Source: Pseudomonadales bacterium
GTDB taxonomy: Bacteria > Pseudomonadota > Gammaproteobacteria > Pseudomonadales > Azotimanducaceae
Length of the DNA: 64,000 nucleotides
Direction of reading: 5' to 3'
NCBI GenBank assembly: GCA_022827245.1
Contig: JAJDTI010000089.1
Coordinates: 1 to 64,000 of the forward strand
Shown: one piece after another, positions 25,801 through 35,268 of the stretch
Layout of the letters: the number at the start of each line of letters is the position of its first letter
Numbering within the stretch: the stretch's first letter is position 1
Position numbers and translations under genes: made by a program
Notes under the pieces: model-generated
Told to the model about the DNA's origin: nothing
What the model saw: only the letters and a program-made list of their open reading frames with translations
Databases searched by the model: none

Positions 25801-28481
25801 AGTGGACGTGCAAAGAAGATCTGCCCACTAGAGGTTTGTGCGGGTCTCTGGCAAAGGCTGTTCAGGTAGTCCTGCCACAACTCCTCTGCTGCGTCGAACG
25901 GGCAACGTGGCGCATGCTCCAACGAGAGGGAGTCGTAAGACAAACTCCGGAAATAGCCCCTCGTGGGACTATCAAGCAGAACTCGCGGATGGGCATGGAC
26001 ACCAATCTCCTCCATATATCGCCGCCATCCATCGCGGTCTCGCGTCTCGTCGTCTGGTTGGGCAATAGAGCTTACCCAGCTGTCGAATTCATCCCAAGGC
26101 GGCAGTCGAGCGCCAATTCGATGGCCGAAGGCACGTTCGAGCAAGCGCTCGTGGTCGGCATCATTCACCCAACCTGCTCCCAAGTAGATCGTCTCCGCCG
26201 ACTGCCATACCCAAGCGTCCTGACCATTCGTAGTAGGAGCAAGCAGCTGATCATGGTGCACTCGCGACCTTTCTTGCGTTGTCATGCGATCTAACCACTC
26301 ACCGATACAGGTCAACAGCTTGATACAGAGAGTGTCTTGCGGATCCTGTTGCACGCGCTCCCTTAAGGCGGGAACGAGCACATCGTTAATGAGTTCAGGC
26401 CGGCGTGGACGACGAACGAGACCCGCGGTGCCATCAGGACTGAGCTTCCGTGCAAGCTCGGTAAGGTCACGGCGCCCATCGGCGACTCGGACATGGACAC
26501 ATTCTTCATCGAGAAGCCGGAGCGATGAGGCGAGGGTCTGGTCAAGATCATCGATGATCTCTTCGTCTTCGTTGTCCTCGCTGGTCGGGTCTTCCTGGAT
26601 TGACAGACCGTGAGGTCGGAGGAAGACGCGGTCGTCCGGACAAGCGAGCTTGCCGCCAACTACCGGAAGGACAGCTTGACTTCCCAAGCTGTCGGTCTGA
26701 AATCGCGTAGTGAGCCAATCAAAAAAGGGCTCCCACCACTCCGGACCTTCATCGCGCGAGAGCTGGCATCCTGCCTCGATTAAGGATTTGCCATTCTCGG
26801 GTCGGTCAACATAAGCCTCGATCGGTACGGTGCAGCACGTGTTGCCGGCGAGGGAGTCGATAATGTCCCGGCCTGCTTGCATTAGCCACGGGTCCGGCAG
26901 GCGGAATCCGAAGGCCTCGAGGCCCGGAACGCGACCGAAGAGAGCTTCGAAGCACGGGCCATCGACATTCTCTGGCAATTGAAGATTTTCGGCAGCGAGG
27001 AACTCCCTTCCCGATCGCGCCAAAACAATGTCTGCTAACGAAAGCGTTTTCTCGGATGCGAAATGGGCTGTGAGCGCGCCCGGCTCGGAAGCAAACCAGA
27101 ACAGAATTCCTCGCTTGTCACCGACTCGACCTACCATCTTCACGTACTCGATAGTCTGCCAGAACAAGCGGACGCACTCCTCGAAGATTAGGCTGTTGTA
27201 CGGTTGACTGTCGGGTCTCATATCGATATCGGTTCGGGCAACGTTGCCGTGAAACGGGCCATCCAGCCATGCGGGAGTTCCTGTCGCCACTCGGGTCGGA
27301 AGTCCAATGCCCATTCTTCCGGCGACCGGAAATCTCTCTGGCGAGGTAACGCCCGAGGAGCAGCGAGGTAAGGCGACGGAGGCATATGCGGTTCGAATCT
27401 CGCGTAGGCCGATTGGTAGACGGGCCACGGCGCTTTCGATGAGAGCCGTTTCTTCGTCTCGAGAGTTGGCGTCGTCTCCATCGCGACCGAATTGTCTGCG
27501 TATTCGCCACCAAGCCGCGACGTTGCGGGACATTCGGCCGGTACTGACGACGAGCGCACTGGTGGTGCGAATCGGCGCAATGGTCGCACCGTTGGTAAGC
27601 CGGTACGGTTCTTGGTCCTGGCGACGCGACACGAGCCATGAGCATTCGCGGACCCGGTCGTATATGCGGAGGCGGTTGATGCCTCGGAGAAAAAGTAAGG
27701 CGGAGCCAGAGATTTCGTCTGGCGACACTAGTTCGTCGAGCGCACTTTCGACGACGCTCGATGTATTTGCATCCCCAATCAGCGGAAGGACGACGAGCGT
27801 GGTCATGCGGTCAAGCAACCGTCTCGGGATCGAAAGTGGATCACGGTGCGCGTCAAACTCGGCGTCACCAAGGGCATCGGGAAACTTGAAAGGGGCTGCA
27901 CGCTTTAAGCGGTCAAGTAGTCCCGGCCAAATGTCATTCGTCCCAAGTTGTGATCGAAGGCGAGTTCGGAGATCGGGCTCTTTCCTTAAGGCCTCATCAG
28001 CGGCGGTTTCCAGACGTTGCCGAAGTACGCCATCCCGGAACAGGTTGTGATCGATGCGAAACGCCACTCTGCCACGCGCAGCTAGCGTTGTACCCCTCTG
28101 GGCAGTAAAGATCTCCGGGGTGCCGCTGACCTGAAACACGGCCTTGAAACCAACACCCTTGTTGCCAATGGACTCCTCAGCTCTCTTGGGGCTTATGCCG
28201 GCGGACGTAATCGAGCGGATGCCGGCATCGTCGAATGGCAAGCCTTGGTTCAGGACGTAAACGTGTGTTTCCGTACGGACGACAACGGCGAGGCCGTTGG
28301 AGATGCCGGCCTTTGTCGTTTGGTCTTCGGCGTTCTGCAGTAGCTCAACCAAGAACCGGCCGTGGTAGTCAGCACCGATGTGCTCGGCGAGGTTTGCCAC
28401 CTCCTCATAGTCGGTTTCGCCGGTGGCGATCTGCTCAAGGATCGATTTGAGCCGGTGTTGCCACAGTTCTGCGAAGTTCAT
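22890..28481 (-). CDS. Giant GHKL (sacsin-like) ATPase with C-terminal DUF3883/PD-(D/E)XK-like domain
   Basis: The protein is 1863 residues from the ATG at 28481 (MNFAELWQHRLKSIL). A further 81 codons upstream are open but look non-coding. The N-terminus is a Bergerat-fold ATPase: FLVELLQNAEDQTT (N box, near residue 46), LNQGLPFDDAGI (near 75) and IGNKGVGFKAVFQVSG (near 102). Residues 200-1600 lack motifs I can assign. The C-terminus has LGERFVHEYFMAAGFP, GCDFVYRDNG and CSIEVKATT (near 1775), then FNEWRLAQKCHDDGGERVYV, the DUF3883 pattern that resembles a PD-(D/E)XK nuclease (D...EVK). Proteins of this type occur in bacterial defence loci. A plausible role is an ATP-driven sensor coupled to DNA cleavage (inference). 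It stands alone, with no coupled neighbour. Confidence 0.78.
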   Translation of the reverse strand: MNFAELWQHRLKSILEQIATGETDYEEVANLAEHIGADYHGRFLVELLQNAEDQTTKAGISNGLAVVVRTETHVYVLNQGLPFDDAGIRSITSAGISPKRAEESIGNKGVGFKAVFQVSGTPEIFTAQRGTTLAARGRVAFRIDHNLFRDGVLRQRLETAADEALRKEPDLRTRLRSQLGTNDIWPGLLDRLKRAAPFKFPDALGDAEFDAHRDPLSIPRRLLDRMTTLVVLPLIGDANTSSVVESALDELVSPDEISGSALLFLRGINRLRIYDRVRECSWLVSRRQDQEPYRLTNGATIAPIRTTSALVVSTGRMSRNVAAWWRIRRQFGRDGDDANSRDEETALIESAVARLPIGLREIRTAYASVALPRCSSGVTSPERFPVAGRMGIGLPTRVATGTPAWLDGPFHGNVARTDIDMRPDSQPYNSLIFEECVRLFWQTIEYVKMVGRVGDKRGILFWFASEPGALTAHFASEKTLSLADIVLARSGREFLAAENLQLPENVDGPCFEALFGRVPGLEAFGFRLPDPWLMQAGRDIIDSLAGNTCCTVPIEAYVDRPENGKSLIEAGCQLSRDEGPEWWEPFFDWLTTRFQTDSLGSQAVLPVVGGKLACPDDRVFLRPHGLSIQEDPTSEDNEDEEIIDDLDQTLASSLRLLDEECVHVRVADGRRDLTELARKLSPDGTAGLVRRPRRPELINDVLVPALRERVQQDPQDTLCIKLLTCIGEWLDRMTTQERSRVHHDQLLAPTTNGQDAWVWQSAETIYLGAGWVNDADHERLLERAFGHRIGARLPPWDEFDSWVSSIAQPDDETRDRDGWRRYMEEIGVHAHPRVLLDSPTRGYFRSLSYDSLSLEHAPRCPFDAAEELWQDYLNSLCQRPAQTSSGQIFFARPLSWIDGLEHPDTREAVMEMVLRWPEKYEQFLTTNVERQNHADSRTFPSLWIWAIRKEHWTVVPSSDGPRPTDTVWILQSDQRRRRFVDERFLVWIPETFNRSHTLTAALGVHSPDGAPVKRIAQELHQVAERLSTEGSTDQATKMLVQTLYEWLQNRCEHHGGDDSRPDLSCLLERPVPLMRGDRCESVDLKGGHRVFLNDDPQRSPHVAAFASGYALPLSAKSGFKALFDRLQLLLGPDCMRRVSQEPIELGFSEDVAIIGGQLLELIEQSLGANPDDIALQFAALIAYGRSEHPMDPAKQAFSDHWTHMRNCRVVFGRFSASTTAHQALFDPRATTGPTLYFASDGVHTDDARRRGVDLVRQSWRVIGPGHRDAFEAFAGVVSTARQAEFLRERGIGDAEWDEVQTAIGASIERGRSRLRIVAFALWRREHPLGTALEFETEWDDSSEPLAGVARFFGVDDADARARINEAQLVTDDEGEAELAEVLGVTTAEWQEARELLGLERVRFRQTVREFEHAARWVAGAVAVAASRYVRLEGHAVKRSVDEIQSLDCEVDLAQTRAKDGTVLVEALRRAATVVGEVAQPAMARLAGALSRQADRAPQSVQHLRLSGVPTRELNHVVDHQESERVRIAGEAVESVLIVANALAPEFGETVDIAELQHDALVLRHTKGWWANAFAALRVLRRAIASKAPQTTRTLGQQRAFAAPRPRHELWKDFPELGKPRGGGPGTPTQPKKQILGFEKTQSEIDADLAEGGDGEIEHELCQFVQSDLDLSALACRERMPLAPESRVRRRGGAGGWRNAQRRDEDELIGYLGERFVHEYFMAAGFPDYDASCWVSENRAGYRGQTSEPIVHGCDFVYRDNGGRLTGRNDAPLCSIEVKATTSDGRAPFPMTFNEWRLAQKCHDDGGERVYVIVRVRQTQAAPEIFDVIVDPVQALQDGWLRTRDKDLYLVVGHAVDQQSGEPN

Positions 28482-28964
28482 GGCCTGCCTCGATGTCCTG
28501 ACATGTAGGCTCGTGCGGTGGAATGCATGCCCGACACCGTTGGCAGTCTCGCACATTTCGGTCTGGCCAATCAGTCTGTCGAGCCGAGCTAGTAGCAAGT
28601 GATGTTGGCAGGCGACCTGGTACGACGGAACTAGGCGGTCTGCTCGGTAACTGGAGTCGCTGGCGATGCGTGCGCACCGGTTCTTCGGGCGGCGCGGCGT
28701 CTGAATCCGGAGTTCCTCGGCCAACTGGGACTGGCCTGCGTGACGGATCGGGCAGGAGTGGTGTCACGCGACAGAACCGGACTGTGGCCCATGTGCCGTA
28801 ACTCAGGTGCTTGTGCCACCGGCGGCGCGGGCAATGCGGGAACTTTGTTCACGGCAGGATTCGGTGCGCCGGGGCGTATTGTGACCACCCGTCTTGCGCC
28901 TACGACGGGCCGCTGTCAGGCTAGCCTCCGCCCGCGCCGCCACCACGGGAGGTGACAGAAAAGT
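28482..28964. other. Intergenic region between the GHKL gene and the RHH remnant
   Basis: These 483 bases separate two divergent genes. The only clear element is a ribosome site (GGGAGGTGA, 28947-28955) for the ATG at 28965. An 81-codon upstream extension of the GHKL frame covers 28482-28724 but has no supporting features. I see no RNA gene, repeat or insertion. Confidence 0.4.
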
Positions 28965-29447
28965 ATGCGAAAGGAATATGGCCTGAAGGGGACGGTCCGC
29001 GGCAAGGCGGTCGAACATCCCAACAAGACCCGAATCACGATTCTCCTCGACAGCGACATAGTCGCCGCATTCCGCGCCCGCGCCGAGAACACCGGGCGCG
29101 GCTACCAGACCGCCATCAATTAGGCGCTCCGCGAGCATCTGGCGAACGAACCGGAGGCGACGCTTCGGGAGGTTGATGGGCCGGGAGTTCCGGAAACAGC
29201 GACGCCATCCCTAGGCGGTCAGGGCGGCGAATACGTGGTCTGCGTCGACAACGCCGACCATCCCGCCTCCCTCGAGCTTCACAAGATCTACTGTTCGCTC
29301 CCGGACGACGAAGCCGCGGCGTCGGGGGGTATCCGGGTCGTTGACGAGAGCGGCGATGACTACGTCTTCGCGACGGGAGCCTTCGTTCCGATCCAGTTGC
29401 CGGAGCGGGTCCGTGCTTCGCTGCGGGGAGACGCTTCGTCGTCGTGA
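28965..29447 (+). pseudogene. BrnA/CopG-like ribbon-helix-helix antitoxin with in-frame TAG, fused to a small C-terminal domain
   Basis: From ATG 28965, with a strong ribosome site, 52 codons encode an RHH-type antitoxin (NKTRITILLDSDIVAAFRARA, GRGYQTAIN). An in-frame TAG follows at 29121. The same frame then continues as ALREHLANEPEATL, the natural end of a BrnA-like antitoxin, and runs on through YVVCVDNADHPASLELHKIY, DDEAAASGGIRVVDESGDDY and FVPIQLPERV to 29447. The second part resembles a separate small hypothetical protein that often starts MYVVCV. Thus one nonsense mutation breaks the antitoxin, and either a lost stop or a natural fusion joins the two. No BrnT toxin is adjacent. Confidence 0.6.
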
Positions 29448-29499
29448 CGCTGGCAGACCCTGTCCGCGCGGAGTTTCAGTTCCCTCAGGCCCATTGATG

Positions 29500-29536
29500 C
29501 GGCAGACATGCGCCTCAGGGTGCGAGATAATGCCGA
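29500..29536 (+). repeat. 37-bp direct repeat, left copy
   Basis: The segment matches 30267-30303 at 35 of 37 positions (core GGCAGACATGCGCCTCAG, then GTGCGAGATAATG). The two copies bracket 0.77 kb that holds a vapC scrap and higA. The arrangement suggests an attachment-site duplication or a duplicated promoter end. Confidence 0.8.
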
Positions 29537-29825
29537 ACGCAAGCAGCAGGGTGCTGGGCCGTCACGGGCAGGGGCAGTGGGGCTGTACGCAGCGTTCGGC
29601 GATGCCAACACCCGATGCCAGTCCCAATCAATGGTGGGCAAAAGCGTTGGGAAAAGACCAACGCTTTAGAGGATAAGCCTTTACATAACAGATAGTTACG
29701 AGGCTGTTTCGATTCCACCCCTGGCCACCACTTTGGGTCATCGGCGAGCTTCTGAACGTCGTCAGGCGAAGAAACCCCGAGCAGGGCGTCGTGGGCCTCT
29801 CGGCGACCACAGCGCATCGATTTGC

Positions 29826-29892
29826 GGCGTGCGAAGGTTCCTCATCGTCGAGAAGGCCGCCGGCGTCAGCCGAGCAGTCCTCCTCGACCGGC
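29826..29892 (-). pseudogene. vapC fragment
   Basis: The minus strand encodes VEEDCSADAGGLLDDEE, closely similar to VEEDSADARGLLDHEE of the VapC-like toxin gene at 17118-17541. The similarity is also visible in the DNA. The start with the first catalytic Asp and all of the downstream PIN residues are missing, so this is only a scrap. It lies directly after the 3' end of higA. Confidence 0.6.
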
Positions 29893-29898
29893 GATTGA

Positions 29899-30159
29899 TC
29901 AGGCGACGGCGCGCCGACGTGCCTTGGCCAGGTCGTGACTCGCCTGCATCCGCATCCAGTGCTCCGCGTCGGACCAGCCGAGGGACTCGAGCCTGAGAGC
30001 CGTGGCAGCGGTGATGCCGGCGTGGCCATGGAGGATGCGCGACAGGAAGGCACGGGTTACGCCCAGGCGTTCGGCCGCGTGGGTGACCGTCCAGCCTTCG
30101 GCCTCGATGGCGCTCGCGACGATGCGACCGGGGTGGGCGGGGTTTTTCATCGTTCTCAT
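29899..30159 (-). CDS. higA: HigA-family antitoxin, orphan
   Basis: An 86-residue XRE-type protein. It contains MKNPAHPGRIVASAIEAEG, then WTVTHAAERLGVTRAFLSRIL and HAGITAATALRLESLGWS, the standard HigA helix-turn-helix pattern; the end is cut at about the usual length. Starts at 30159 and 30150 are both possible, and the family normally begins MKNP, favouring 30150. The higB toxin that normally precedes higA is absent: upstream lie only operator-like repeats and the 37-bp repeat. It probably persists as an orphan repressor or a decayed TA pair. Confidence 0.85.
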   Translation of the reverse strand: MRTMKNPAHPGRIVASAIEAEGWTVTHAAERLGVTRAFLSRILHGHAGITAATALRLESLGWSDAEHWMRMQASHDLAKARRRAVA

Positions 30160-30161
30160 GG

Positions 30162-30224
30162 AAGGCCTTCAAGGCCTTGTGTCGGATATTCATGGGCCTT
30201 CGTGGCGTGTACTCTCAGTATACA
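30162..30224 (-). promoter_or_regulatory. higA promoter/operator repeats
   Basis: Two self-palindromic AAGGCCTT boxes (30162-30169 and 30171-30178) sit just upstream of the higA start. Further up, the minus strand shows TATACT, which fits a -10 box, inside an imperfect palindrome GTGTA...TACAC (about 30206-30224). HigA proteins repress their own promoters through such palindromes. Confidence 0.4.
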
Positions 30225-30266
30225 CGGGAGCTCGGGCCGTCCCCTGTCTCGGTTGCACGGCTTGCA

Positions 30267-30303
30267 CGGCAGACATGCGCCTCAGCGTGCGAGATAATGG
30301 CGA
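30267..30303 (+). repeat. 37-bp direct repeat, right copy, at island/core junction
   Basis: This is the second copy of the 29500-29536 repeat, with two differences. It ends 33 bases before the cytochrome c5 start and contains GATAAT (30293-30298), a good -10 box. The copy therefore probably includes the native cytochrome promoter, and the accessory DNA lies to its left. Confidence 0.8.
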
Positions 30304-30335
30304 CACTAGGTAGCGGGGCCTCGAGGGGAAGCGTC

Positions 30336-30773
30336 TTGAAACGACTGTACGCACTGGCAGGCATGCTGCTCGCCGCGGCCTGGGTCGGGGCCGCGGCGCT
30401 CCCGGCGGGCACCGACGACGAGATCCGCGCGCGCATCGCCCCCGTCGGCACGTCCTGCATGGAGACCGACGAGATGTGCGGCGACGTTGCCGCGCCCGCT
30501 CCGCCCCCGGAGCCGGCCGTGGCCGAAGCCGCGGTGCCGCTGACGGGAGAGCAGATCTACGACCGCTTCTGCTTCGCCTGCCACGCCACCGGCGTCGGCA
30601 ACGCGCCCCTGCTGCACGACGCCGAGCAATGGGCGCCCCGAGTCGCCAAGGGCATGGATTCCATGCTGCAGACGAGCATGACCGGGTTGGGCGCGATGCC
30701 GCCGAAGGGCACGTGCATGGCGTGTTCCGAGGAGGAGATGGTCGCGGCCATCGAGTACCTCATCGGCAGCTGA
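30336..30773 (+). CDS. Cytochrome c5 family protein
   Basis: A 145-residue periplasmic cytochrome. The TTG at 30336 follows GAGGGG and gives a signal peptide (MKRLYALAGMLLAAAWVGAA-like, with Lys-Arg then a hydrophobic core). The mature part has the c5 pair SCMETDEMC, then the single haem site CFACH, a distal Met in GLGAMPPKG and the c5-specific CMAC cysteine motif, ending in an IEYLIGS helix. It carries electrons between respiratory complexes and reductases in the periplasm. It stands just right of the 37-bp repeat, so the accessory region appears inserted upstream of its promoter. It converges on comM. Confidence 0.88.
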   Translation: MKRLYALAGMLLAAAWVGAAALPAGTDDEIRARIAPVGTSCMETDEMCGDVAAPAPPPEPAVAEAAVPLTGEQIYDRFCFACHATGVGNAPLLHDAEQWAPRVAKGMDSMLQTSMTGLGAMPPKGTCMACSEEEMVAAIEYLIGS

Positions 30774-30789
30774 GCCGCTCACCTGCCGC

Positions 30790-32421
30790 TCAGCCGACAC
30801 GATAGGCGAGCGCCTCCGCGACGTGGGACCCGTCGATCGATCGCGCGCCGGCGAGGTCCGCGATCGTCCGCGCCACCTTCTGCACGCGATGTATGGCGCG
30901 CGCGGATAGGCCGTAGCGCCGTACCGCGAGCTTCAGGAGCTTCCGTCCACCGGCGTCGAGCGCGCAGTGGCGCTCGACCTCCCGCGCGTCCAGGTCCCGG
31001 TTGTACTTTCCCCGGCCGTCCAGTTGCGCGCCTCGCGTGGCCTCGACCCGGCGTCGGAGGTCCGCCTCGTCGAACGCTGGCGCACGCTCCCACAGCTCGT
31101 CCTCGTCGACGGGACCCACTTCCACGTTGAGGTCGATGCGGTCGAGCAACGGACCGGACAGCCGGCTCCGGTAGCGCTGGACCTGCTGGGGCGTACAGCG
31201 GCAGCGCGTCTCGTCGCACACCAGTCCGGCGGGACAGGGGTTCATCGCCGCAACCAACTGGAACCCGGCCGGGAAGCGGCACCGCTCCCGGACCCTCGAG
31301 ACGACCACCTCCGAGGACTCCAACGGTTCCCGCAGCGACTCGAGCGCGTCACGCCGGAACTCGGGGAACTCGTCCAGGAACAGCACGCCCCGGTGCGCCA
31401 GCGAGACCTCGCCGGGCAGTATGGGCGTACCGCCGCCGATCAGGGCGGCCGCGGATGCCGTGTGGTGCGGATTCCGGAAGGGACGCAGCTCCGGGTCCCG
31501 GCGGTCGCGCCCGGCCGCCGAGTAGATATTCGCCACCTCCACGGCCTCCACCGGCGCGAGTGGAGGCAGCAGTCCGGTCAGCCGCTGTGCAAGCATCGTC
31601 TTGCCCGTTCCCGGCGGCCCGCGCAGCAGCAGGTGGTGGCCGCCGGCCGCGGCCACGGTCAACGCGCGCTTGGCGGCCAACTGGCCCTTGACGTCCCGCA
31701 GGGACGGAACGCCGGCGGCCGGACCCGTCCGGGGGCGCGGTGGAAGGGGCCGCGCGGCGGGTTCCCTGGCACGAGCGAGCTGCACGGCCTCGGCCAGCGT
31801 GCGCACCGGATACAGCCTGGGAGCCCGCGCTGCAGGACGGCGCGGGCCGGTAGCCTGCGCGATGGGACCCAGCTCCCGCGCGTTCCCCATCGGAAACACC
31901 AGTCCGCGGCCGGCCGCGTCCGCCGCCATCGCCGCACCGAAGCAGCCACGCACGCCGCGCACCTCTCCGTACAGGGACAGCTCGCCGATGAACTCCAGGT
32001 CTTCCAGGTGTCGCGCCGGGATCTGCCGGGTCGCGGCCAGGATGCTCATGGCGATGGCGAGGTCGAAGCGGCTGCCGTGCTTGGCGAGGTCCGCCGGCGC
32101 CAGGTTCACGACGAGCTGGCCGCTCGGAAACTCGAGTTCCATCGTCTTGATCGCGCTCTTGACCCGATCCCGGGCTTCCCGCACGGCGGTCTGCGCCATG
32201 CCGACCACCGAGAAACCCGACGTGCCGCCCGGCCGGTGCGCCTCGATGGTCACTTCCGGCGCCTCGACCCCGCTCTGGGCGCGGCTGTGTACGCGCAGCC
32301 AGGGCTGCGGCGGCGGTTGCGCCGCACGTTCCTCCGGGATTTCCCCCGGCTCGCCCCCCGGCTCGCCCTCGGGCCCGCCCCCACCCGGCGCCGTCCCGGG
32401 TTCCGTGTGCACGTCAGCCAT
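30790..32421 (-). CDS. comM: ComM/YifB family Mg-chelatase-like AAA+ ATPase
   Basis: A 543-residue protein from the ATG at 32421. The N-terminal domain has VTIEAHRPGGTSGFSVVGM and AIAMSILAATRQIP, the ChlI-N region of YifB. The AAA+ core has GPPGTGKTMLAQR (Walker A), VLFLDEFPEF (Walker B) and sensor residues. The C-terminus has YGLSARAIHRVQKVARTIADL. The Pro/Gly-rich first 45 residues are unusual. ComM is a hexameric helicase that promotes branch migration during natural transformation. It lies convergent to cytochrome c5, with a GCTGAGC/GCTCAGC inverted repeat across the two stops that may serve as a terminator stem. Confidence 0.9.
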   Translation of the reverse strand: MADVHTEPGTAPGGGGPEGEPGGEPGEIPEERAAQPPPQPWLRVHSRAQSGVEAPEVTIEAHRPGGTSGFSVVGMAQTAVREARDRVKSAIKTMELEFPSGQLVVNLAPADLAKHGSRFDLAIAMSILAATRQIPARHLEDLEFIGELSLYGEVRGVRGCFGAAMAADAAGRGLVFPMGNARELGPIAQATGPRRPAARAPRLYPVRTLAEAVQLARAREPAARPLPPRPRTGPAAGVPSLRDVKGQLAAKRALTVAAAGGHHLLLRGPPGTGKTMLAQRLTGLLPPLAPVEAVEVANIYSAAGRDRRDPELRPFRNPHHTASAAALIGGGTPILPGEVSLAHRGVLFLDEFPEFRRDALESLREPLESSEVVVSRVRERCRFPAGFQLVAAMNPCPAGLVCDETRCRCTPQQVQRYRSRLSGPLLDRIDLNVEVGPVDEDELWERAPAFDEADLRRRVEATRGAQLDGRGKYNRDLDAREVERHCALDAGGRKLLKLAVRRYGLSARAIHRVQKVARTIADLAGARSIDGSHVAEALAYRVG

Positions 32422-32567
32422 CCATCGAGTGTCGCAGCCGTCGACCGGCGGCGCGATGGCAGGTTTCCCCCAAACGCGTACGCCATCGTCCCGACTCCGG
32501 GGGAGCAATCGCCGCCAACGCGGGACAGTCTGCTAGTGTGGAGCGCGCCGATGACCCGGATTGGGTG

Positions 32568-33311
32568 ATGCCCGCCTCGATAGGCGAACTGAACGAACGA
32601 TCGCTCCATCGGGCGCTGAAGCGGCGCTACGCCGCTCGGGGCGGTGCCGCCGAGGTCGCCGTCGGAAGCTACGTGGCCGACGTGGTGCTGGGCGACCGCA
32701 TCGTCGAGATACAGACCGGCTCCTTCTCCGCGCTCCGGCACAAGCTGCCGCGGCTGCTCGCCGAACATCCCGTGACGCTGGTGCATCCCATCGCTCGGGA
32801 CCGCTTCATCGTCCGGATCGAGCACGCGCCCGAGGACGGTGCGGAGCCGGTCCTCCTCGCCCCGCGGCGCAGGTCACCCAAGCACGGCTCGCCATTCGAC
32901 GTGTTCCACGCGCTCACCGGCACCCCGACGCTGCTCGACCATCCCAACCTGACGCTCGACATCGTGATGGTGATCGACGAGGACCTCCGCGTGCCGTACC
33001 AGGGAAAGCGCCGGCGAAGGCGGCGGGACTGGATCAGCGTCGACCGGCGCCTGCTGGAGGTCGTGGAGACGCACACCATCGGGGGGATGGCGGATCTCTT
33101 CGCCATGGTCGACCCCGAACTCCCGGAGGCGTTCACGTCGCGGAATCTCTCCGAGGCCATGGGCTCGTCGCGCCGGCTGGGCCAGCGCGCGGCCTTCTGT
33201 TTCCGCGAGGCCGGGGTCAGCGAGATCTGCGGAAAACAGGACCGGTTCGTGCTCTATCGACGGACCGGCGATCCCGCTGCCATTCCAACCCCGGCCGGGC
33301 CGGGCCGGTAG
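32568..33311 (+). CDS. Conserved hypothetical protein with nuclease-fold-like EIQ motif
   Basis: A 247-residue protein; the ATG at 32568 (MPASIGELNERSLHRALK) is taken, though a GTG at 32538 is also open. Near residue 30 it has VAVGSYVADVVLGDRIVEIQTG, an acidic residue followed by a strand and ExQ, reminiscent of PD-(D/E)XK-fold proteins. A basic stretch GKRRRRRRDW lies in the middle and a winged-helix-like end (LSEAMGSSRRLGQRAAFCFREAG). The promoter is divergent from comM. I do not recognise a function; DNA binding or cleavage is a guess from fold hints. Confidence 0.6.
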   Translation: MPASIGELNERSLHRALKRRYAARGGAAEVAVGSYVADVVLGDRIVEIQTGSFSALRHKLPRLLAEHPVTLVHPIARDRFIVRIEHAPEDGAEPVLLAPRRRSPKHGSPFDVFHALTGTPTLLDHPNLTLDIVMVIDEDLRVPYQGKRRRRRRDWISVDRRLLEVVETHTIGGMADLFAMVDPELPEAFTSRNLSEAMGSSRRLGQRAAFCFREAGVSEICGKQDRFVLYRRTGDPAAIPTPAGPGR

Positions 33312-33354
33312 GAAATCCGGGCCAATTGAGTGACAATCGCCGGGCATGCTTTAG

Positions 33355-33717
<363 letters not shown>

Positions 33718-34091
33718 ACGTCCGCCTTCGCGACCGCCGGTCGCCAATCCGTAGGGGCCGCCCTCGTGGCGGCCCGTTCCGAAATCGGGCACATCCCAAC
33801 TCCCGCCCACCGCAAGCGCTCACGGGGCGCACCAACTTAGGGCACACAGTGCCCGGCAATCGGGCAATCGCCCGAGCCGGCCGGACACGCAACCCACTGT
33901 TGTCCCTTCCACGTCTGTAACCGAACCGCAACGGAGCGGCCTGCTCCGCAGGTGGCACGGTATATGCAGCATGCAAGGCGCTTGGGGGACCGGCGCAACT
34001 TCGCGGGGAGCAGACGAACGGCGAGGCGGCGCCCGCATCGTCCACAGGCAGTCGATTTCAGAAACGGGATAGAGAGAGGTTTAGGACGCAA
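33718..34091. other. Intergenic region between glnK copy 1 and the porin gene
   Basis: A 374-base gap without a gene. Its right half carries the sigma-54-like element described separately. An inverted pair GGAGCGGCCTGCTCC lies just before it and could be part of an activator site. The left 230 bases show no recognised signal. Confidence 0.4.
33953..33968 (+). promoter_or_regulatory. Sigma-54-like promoter upstream of the TorF porin/glnK/amtB
   Basis: TGGCACGGTATATGCA matches the -24/-12 consensus (TGGCACG-N4-TTGC[A/T]) except at one position. It lies 123 bases upstream of the porin start. Nitrogen control of P-II and amtB genes through NtrC and sigma-54 is well known, so this fits the cluster. 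Confidence 0.6.
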
Positions 34092-35199
<1,108 letters not shown>

Positions 35200-35268
35200 G
35201 CGGGACCTCGAGCCCCGGGGCTACGCGAGGGCTTGCGACCCCTCGCAGGAATACACAGGAGAGTCACA

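Noticed and set aside
29121-29123. Programmed readthrough of TAG by pyrrolysine or a suppressor
   Set aside because: No pyl genes or suppressor tRNA are in view; a simple nonsense mutation is the easier explanation.
30967-32568. A long plus-strand frame opposite comM
   Set aside because: It is antisense to a well-supported gene and Arg-rich, typical of open frames in GC-rich DNA, with no ribosome site or domains.
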